From the NCBI GenBank assembly GCA_038243995.1, contig JBBRTV010000028.1, positions 10,023-74,022 on the forward strand: a stretch of DNA of 64,000 nucleotides. Reading direction: 5' to 3'. Below are positions 61,396 through 64,000 of this stretch, one piece after another. Source of the DNA: Scleromatobacter sp038243995. Lineage in GTDB: Bacteria > Pseudomonadota > Gammaproteobacteria > Burkholderiales > Burkholderiaceae_C. The notes under the pieces are model-generated. The model did not search any database. It was not told the DNA's origin and saw only the letters and a program-made list of their open reading frames with translations. Every line of letters begins with the position of its first letter. Within the stretch, counting starts at the first letter, position 1. The translations under genes were made by a program, and so were the position numbers.

Positions 61396-62451
61396 ATGCC
61401 GACCACGCTCGCCTACGCCGCCCAGGATGCCACCAGCGCGCTCGCCCCCTTCAGCATCGAACGACGGGAGCCCGGCCCGGACGACGTGCAGATCGACATC
61501 CTCTATTGCGGCGTCTGCCACTCGGACCTGCACACCGCGCGCAACGAGTGGAAAAACACGCTCTACCCGACGGTGCCCGGCCATGAAATCGTCGGCCGGG
61601 TCAGTGCCGTGGGCGCCAAGGTCAGCAAGTTCAAGCCGGGCGACATCGCCGGCGTGGGCTGCATGGTGGACAGCTGCCAGCACTGCGCCTCGTGCGGCGA
61701 CGGGCTGGAGCAGTACTGCGAGAACGGTTTCACCGGCACCTACAACGGCCCGGTCTTCGGCGGCGAGAACACCTTCGGCGGCTATTCGAGCCGCATCGTG
61801 GTGAAACAGAAGTTCGTGCTCAGGATCAGCCATGCCGACAACCTGCAGGCCGTCGCGCCGCTGCTGTGCGCGGGCATCACCACCTATTCGCCGCTGCGCC
61901 AATGGGACGTGCGCAAGGGCCAGAAGGTCGGCATCGTCGGCTTGGGTGGGCTGGGTCACATCGCGGTGAAGATCGCCGCGGCGATGGGCGCGCACGTGGT
62001 GCTGTTCACCACTTCAGCCAGCAAGATCGAAGACGCCAGGCGCCTCGGCGCCGCCGAGGTCGTGATCTCGAAAGATCCGCAGGCCATGGCCGCGCACCAG
62101 AATTCGTTCGACTTCATCCTCAACACGGTCTCCGCCCAGCACGACCTGGATCCGTTCATCGCGCTGCTCAAGCGCGACTGCACGATGACGCTGGTCGGCG
62201 CGCCTGAACATCCGCATCCGGCGCCGAACGTCTTCGGCCTGATCTTCAAGCGCCGCCGCCTTGGCGGATCGCTGATCGGCGGTATCCGCGAAACCCAGGA
62301 AATGCTCGACTTCTGTGCCGAGCATGGCATCGTTTCCGACATCGAGATGATCGCGATGAAGGACATCAACACCGCCTACGAGCGCATGCTCAGGAGCGAC
62401 GTGAAGTACCGCTTCGTGATCGACATGGCCACGCTGCAGGCCGCCGCTTGA
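61396..62451 (+). CDS. Zinc-dependent NAD(P) alcohol/aldehyde oxidoreductase (YahK-like)
   Basis: 351 residues of the cinnamyl-alcohol-dehydrogenase group. Catalytic zinc ligands are in YCGVCHSDLH and VPGHEIVG. The structural zinc site has the closely spaced cysteines of DSCQHCASCGDGLEQYC. The nucleotide-binding motif is GIVGLGGLGHIAVK. It is a cytoplasmic enzyme, with broad aldehyde reductase or alcohol oxidation activity in relatives. The ATG at 61396 follows AAGAGGAA. It is 137 bases after the MxaD-like gene and may share its promoter. Confidence 0.92.
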   Translation: MPTTLAYAAQDATSALAPFSIERREPGPDDVQIDILYCGVCHSDLHTARNEWKNTLYPTVPGHEIVGRVSAVGAKVSKFKPGDIAGVGCMVDSCQHCASCGDGLEQYCENGFTGTYNGPVFGGENTFGGYSSRIVVKQKFVLRISHADNLQAVAPLLCAGITTYSPLRQWDVRKGQKVGIVGLGGLGHIAVKIAAAMGAHVVLFTTSASKIEDARRLGAAEVVISKDPQAMAAHQNSFDFILNTVSAQHDLDPFIALLKRDCTMTLVGAPEHPHPAPNVFGLIFKRRRLGGSLIGGIRETQEMLDFCAEHGIVSDIEMIAMKDINTAYERMLRSDVKYRFVIDMATLQAAA

Positions 62452-62484
62452 CCGGATCGGATCGAGCCGGGAACGCGGCGTGCC

Positions 62485-62856
62485 GTGGGCGAGAACGCCA
62501 ATCCGGCGCGAGACGATAGCGCCGCCGTGCGATCTCCTCCAGCACCTTTCCCGACCAGCCCTTTGCCGCCTGCCGCCTCGGCGAGCAGGCGGCGGCCGGG
62601 CTGGCCCTGGCCGGCCAGCTCGCACGGGCTTGCACAACCTGAGCGCGCCGCGGTCTACGCGAAGGCGGCGGTCGCCGAGGCCGTCGTGATCGAAGCCGGG
62701 GAGGTCGCGCGTCGCGCGCGCGAGCTGATGCTGGCAGTGTCGCGCCTGGAAGAGGCGCGGCTCGAGGCTGGAGTGGCCGCGGACCGCGTCGCGCTCGAAC
62801 AGGCCGGCCGCGTCATCGAAAATGCGCGGCGCCTCGCCAGCCGAGGGCCGCGCTAG
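62485..62856 (+). pseudogene. Possible frameshifted relic in a 438-base gap
   Basis: The last 68 codons of this frame have coding-like composition (AVYAKAAVAEAVVIEAGEVA, then RARELMLAVSRLEEARL), a helical, coiled-coil-prone stretch ending at a TAG (62854-62856). The first half of the same frame is Pro/Arg-rich and non-coding in style. A different frame there gives more protein-like text (TFPDQPFAACRLGEQAAAGL) ending in TGA near 62641. This pattern would fit a small gene broken by a frameshift near 62,640, but chance in GC-rich DNA is equally possible. No family is recognised and there is no clear ribosome-binding site. Confidence 0.25.
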
Positions 62857-62889
62857 CATCAGAGCCCGGCCGGGTGGCCGGGCCAACTT

Positions 62890-63489
62890 TCAGTTGATCG
62901 CGTCGACAAGCCTGGACACGAGCCCCGGCTTGTCCGAAGCGAGCGGCCAGGACGCCATCAATTCCTCCTTGCGGGCCGCGATCCGTGCGCCGAGCTCCTT
63001 CATGTCGAGCCTGGTCTTGCGTGCCTTCGGGAACATCTCGGTCTCTTCTTCCTTGACGTGATGCTTCACGTACTCGGACATGACCTTGATCTTGGCATCG
63101 AACGATTCGCCGTCGGGCTCCTTGCCCTCGACCTGCGCCATCAGATCCTTGAGCGTGGCGTGTTCCACGGTCGCTTCCGGAACCATCTCCTTGTCCTTCA
63201 GCGCGGCCTTGACTGCCGGGTAGAAGATTTCCTCTTCTGCCTTGGCGTGGACGCCGAGTTCCTTGCAGATGGTGGAGACGAGGCTCTTCTTCCTGGCCGC
63301 CGAGCGTGTCGCCTCGTACTCTGCGAAGAGCGCGCTCACGCGCTTGTGATCCGCGCGCAGCAGTGCCGTCGCCTCCTGGGCGACGGGAGGCTTCGCGCCG
63401 CTCGCGCTCTTTGCAGTCGCCTTGCGGGCGGCAGTCTTGGCTGCAGGCTTTGCGGACGCAGCGGTCAGGTTTCGAGTTGCAGTTGCCAT
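62890..63489 (-). CDS. Hemerythrin/HHE-domain protein
   Basis: 199 residues from the ATG at 63489 with AGAGGAA upstream. A longer frame continues but looks non-coding. The first 35 residues are Ala/Lys-rich, like histone-type or disordered basic tails. The four-helix hemerythrin domain has histidine and carboxylate ligands in LRADHKRVSALF, HAKAEEEIFYPAV, VEHATLKDLM and YVKHHVKEEETEMFP. Such proteins hold a di-iron centre and bind O2 or NO, or act in iron and stress handling. It is a single gene. The basic tail might bind nucleic acid or polyphosphate, which is inference. Confidence 0.87.
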   Translation of the reverse strand: MATATRNLTAASAKPAAKTAARKATAKSASGAKPPVAQEATALLRADHKRVSALFAEYEATRSAARKKSLVSTICKELGVHAKAEEEIFYPAVKAALKDKEMVPEATVEHATLKDLMAQVEGKEPDGESFDAKIKVMSEYVKHHVKEEETEMFPKARKTRLDMKELGARIAARKEELMASWPLASDKPGLVSRLVDAIN

Positions 63490-64000
63490 GATGTCGGTTC
63501 CTCTGGTTGCGAGTGGGTCAATGGGAGAACGGCGCGCTGAGAACGGCGAAGGTGGATTCTCCGGGTCGTCGTCGACGGAGCGCGCATCGAGATGCGCGCC
63601 CCGGACGAGTGAGCAGACGCATCGGCAATGCGCGTTCCCGCAGCCGCAGTCGCCGGGCGCGGCGTCCCTGGATTCGCTGCCGGTCACCGGCACCTTGCGC
63701 TCGCCGGCGCCGGCAACAAGCGGGACGCACGCTCGCGGGCGTCGAGAGTCGTACCCCGATGGCTCCAATACCGCACGCCCCGTCTGCGGATCAGCAAGGC
63801 ACTCATGGTCTGTAGCCGAGCGTCTATTTCCCTCGGTGGTCCGTCTGCCGCAGTCGACACACATCCACGCTGACTCGACGCGTACATCACGCCGCGCAAC
63901 CATTTCCCTGTCACGATTGCCTGCCAATGCAGACGCACTCGAAGGCGGCTGTCAGCGCCTGTTGGGAGCGCCACCAGATCATGCGCGGGCAGCAGCAGGC
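63490..64000. other. Right-end region without a recognised gene
   Basis: 511 bases. Several open frames cross it on both strands, but none has a ribosome-binding site with protein-like text, and their compositions (Arg/Ser/Cys-rich) are those of chance frames in GC-rich DNA. It contains the upstream region of the hemerythrin-type gene. A gene starting near the right edge and continuing outside cannot be excluded. Confidence 0.35.

Noticed and set aside
1..64000. tRNA, rRNA, CRISPR arrays, insertion sequences, integrases and phage genes
   Set aside because: Looked for by motif and repeat pattern on reading. None was recognisable. Direct repeats seen were short and local.
63490..64000. Minus-strand frame with MCVDCGRR and several cysteine pairs, suggesting a small zinc protein
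   Set aside because: No ribosome-binding site, no continuing pattern, and the composition is that of a chance frame.

Overview
The window is GC-rich (roughly two thirds G+C by eye), densely packed DNA from a Gram-negative bacterium. TonB-dependent uptake, lipoprotein-type signal peptides, PQQ-style periplasmic enzymes, an apolipoprotein N-acyltransferase homologue and a class I cytochrome c point to a proteobacterium, most likely a betaproteobacterium of the Burkholderiales type. That placement is inferred from gene content only. I recognised no tRNA, rRNA, CRISPR array, insertion sequence, integrase or phage gene. This is chromosomal metabolic and signalling DNA with a few decayed genes.

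Layout. 1-10,016: a prolyl-oligopeptidase cut by the window edge, then a signalling block. A TonB receptor and a TPR/PAS/NarL-type sensor kinase share one base, and a divergent LuxR-type response regulator is followed by a second PAS kinase. 10,003-19,463: an acyl-CoA ligase, a small outer-membrane-type protein, a PQQ-propeller enzyme overlapping a metallo-beta-lactamase-fold protein, a hypothetical exported protein, a DUF4188 protein and an LCAT-like lipoprotein lipase. 19,688-28,109: a LacI-controlled operon with a substrate-binding protein, two permeases, a 67-residue membrane protein, two different ATPases, DhaL and DhaK, closed by a strong hairpin. It probably imports a small polyol or ketose and phosphorylates it. 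28,287-34,892: a sulfotransferase, then the least understood locus. It has an 876-residue unknown protein divergent from a conserved membrane protein and from a deoxyribosyltransferase-like/TPR (ASK1 TRAF-binding-like) protein.

35,189-36,550: a cytochrome c and a decayed porin-like gene. 36,563-44,157: a LysR regulator divergent from a second uptake and catabolic operon (RbsC-, RbsB- and RbsA-like transporter, an Asp/Glu-racemase-fold enzyme, an SDR, and a tartrate/malate-dehydrogenase-like enzyme), ended by a GNRA-capped hairpin. 44,218-54,742: a CopD-like membrane protein, two intact GloVer-repeat proteins and one remnant, an FG-GAP protein, a LysM/FecR protein next to a CHASE2 hybrid kinase, and a metallophosphoesterase. 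54,900-59,325: an SGNH hydrolase, an anchored unknown protein and an extended Lnt homologue in one direction. 59,638-63,489: a YVTN propeller, an MxaD-like SRPBCC protein, a zinc alcohol dehydrogenase and a hemerythrin-type protein.

Themes: environmental sensing (three large kinases), import and oxidation of small carbohydrates (two complete ABC operons with dedicated enzymes), and periplasmic PQQ-type or alcohol oxidation. The best candidate for an undescribed system is 29,093-34,892.
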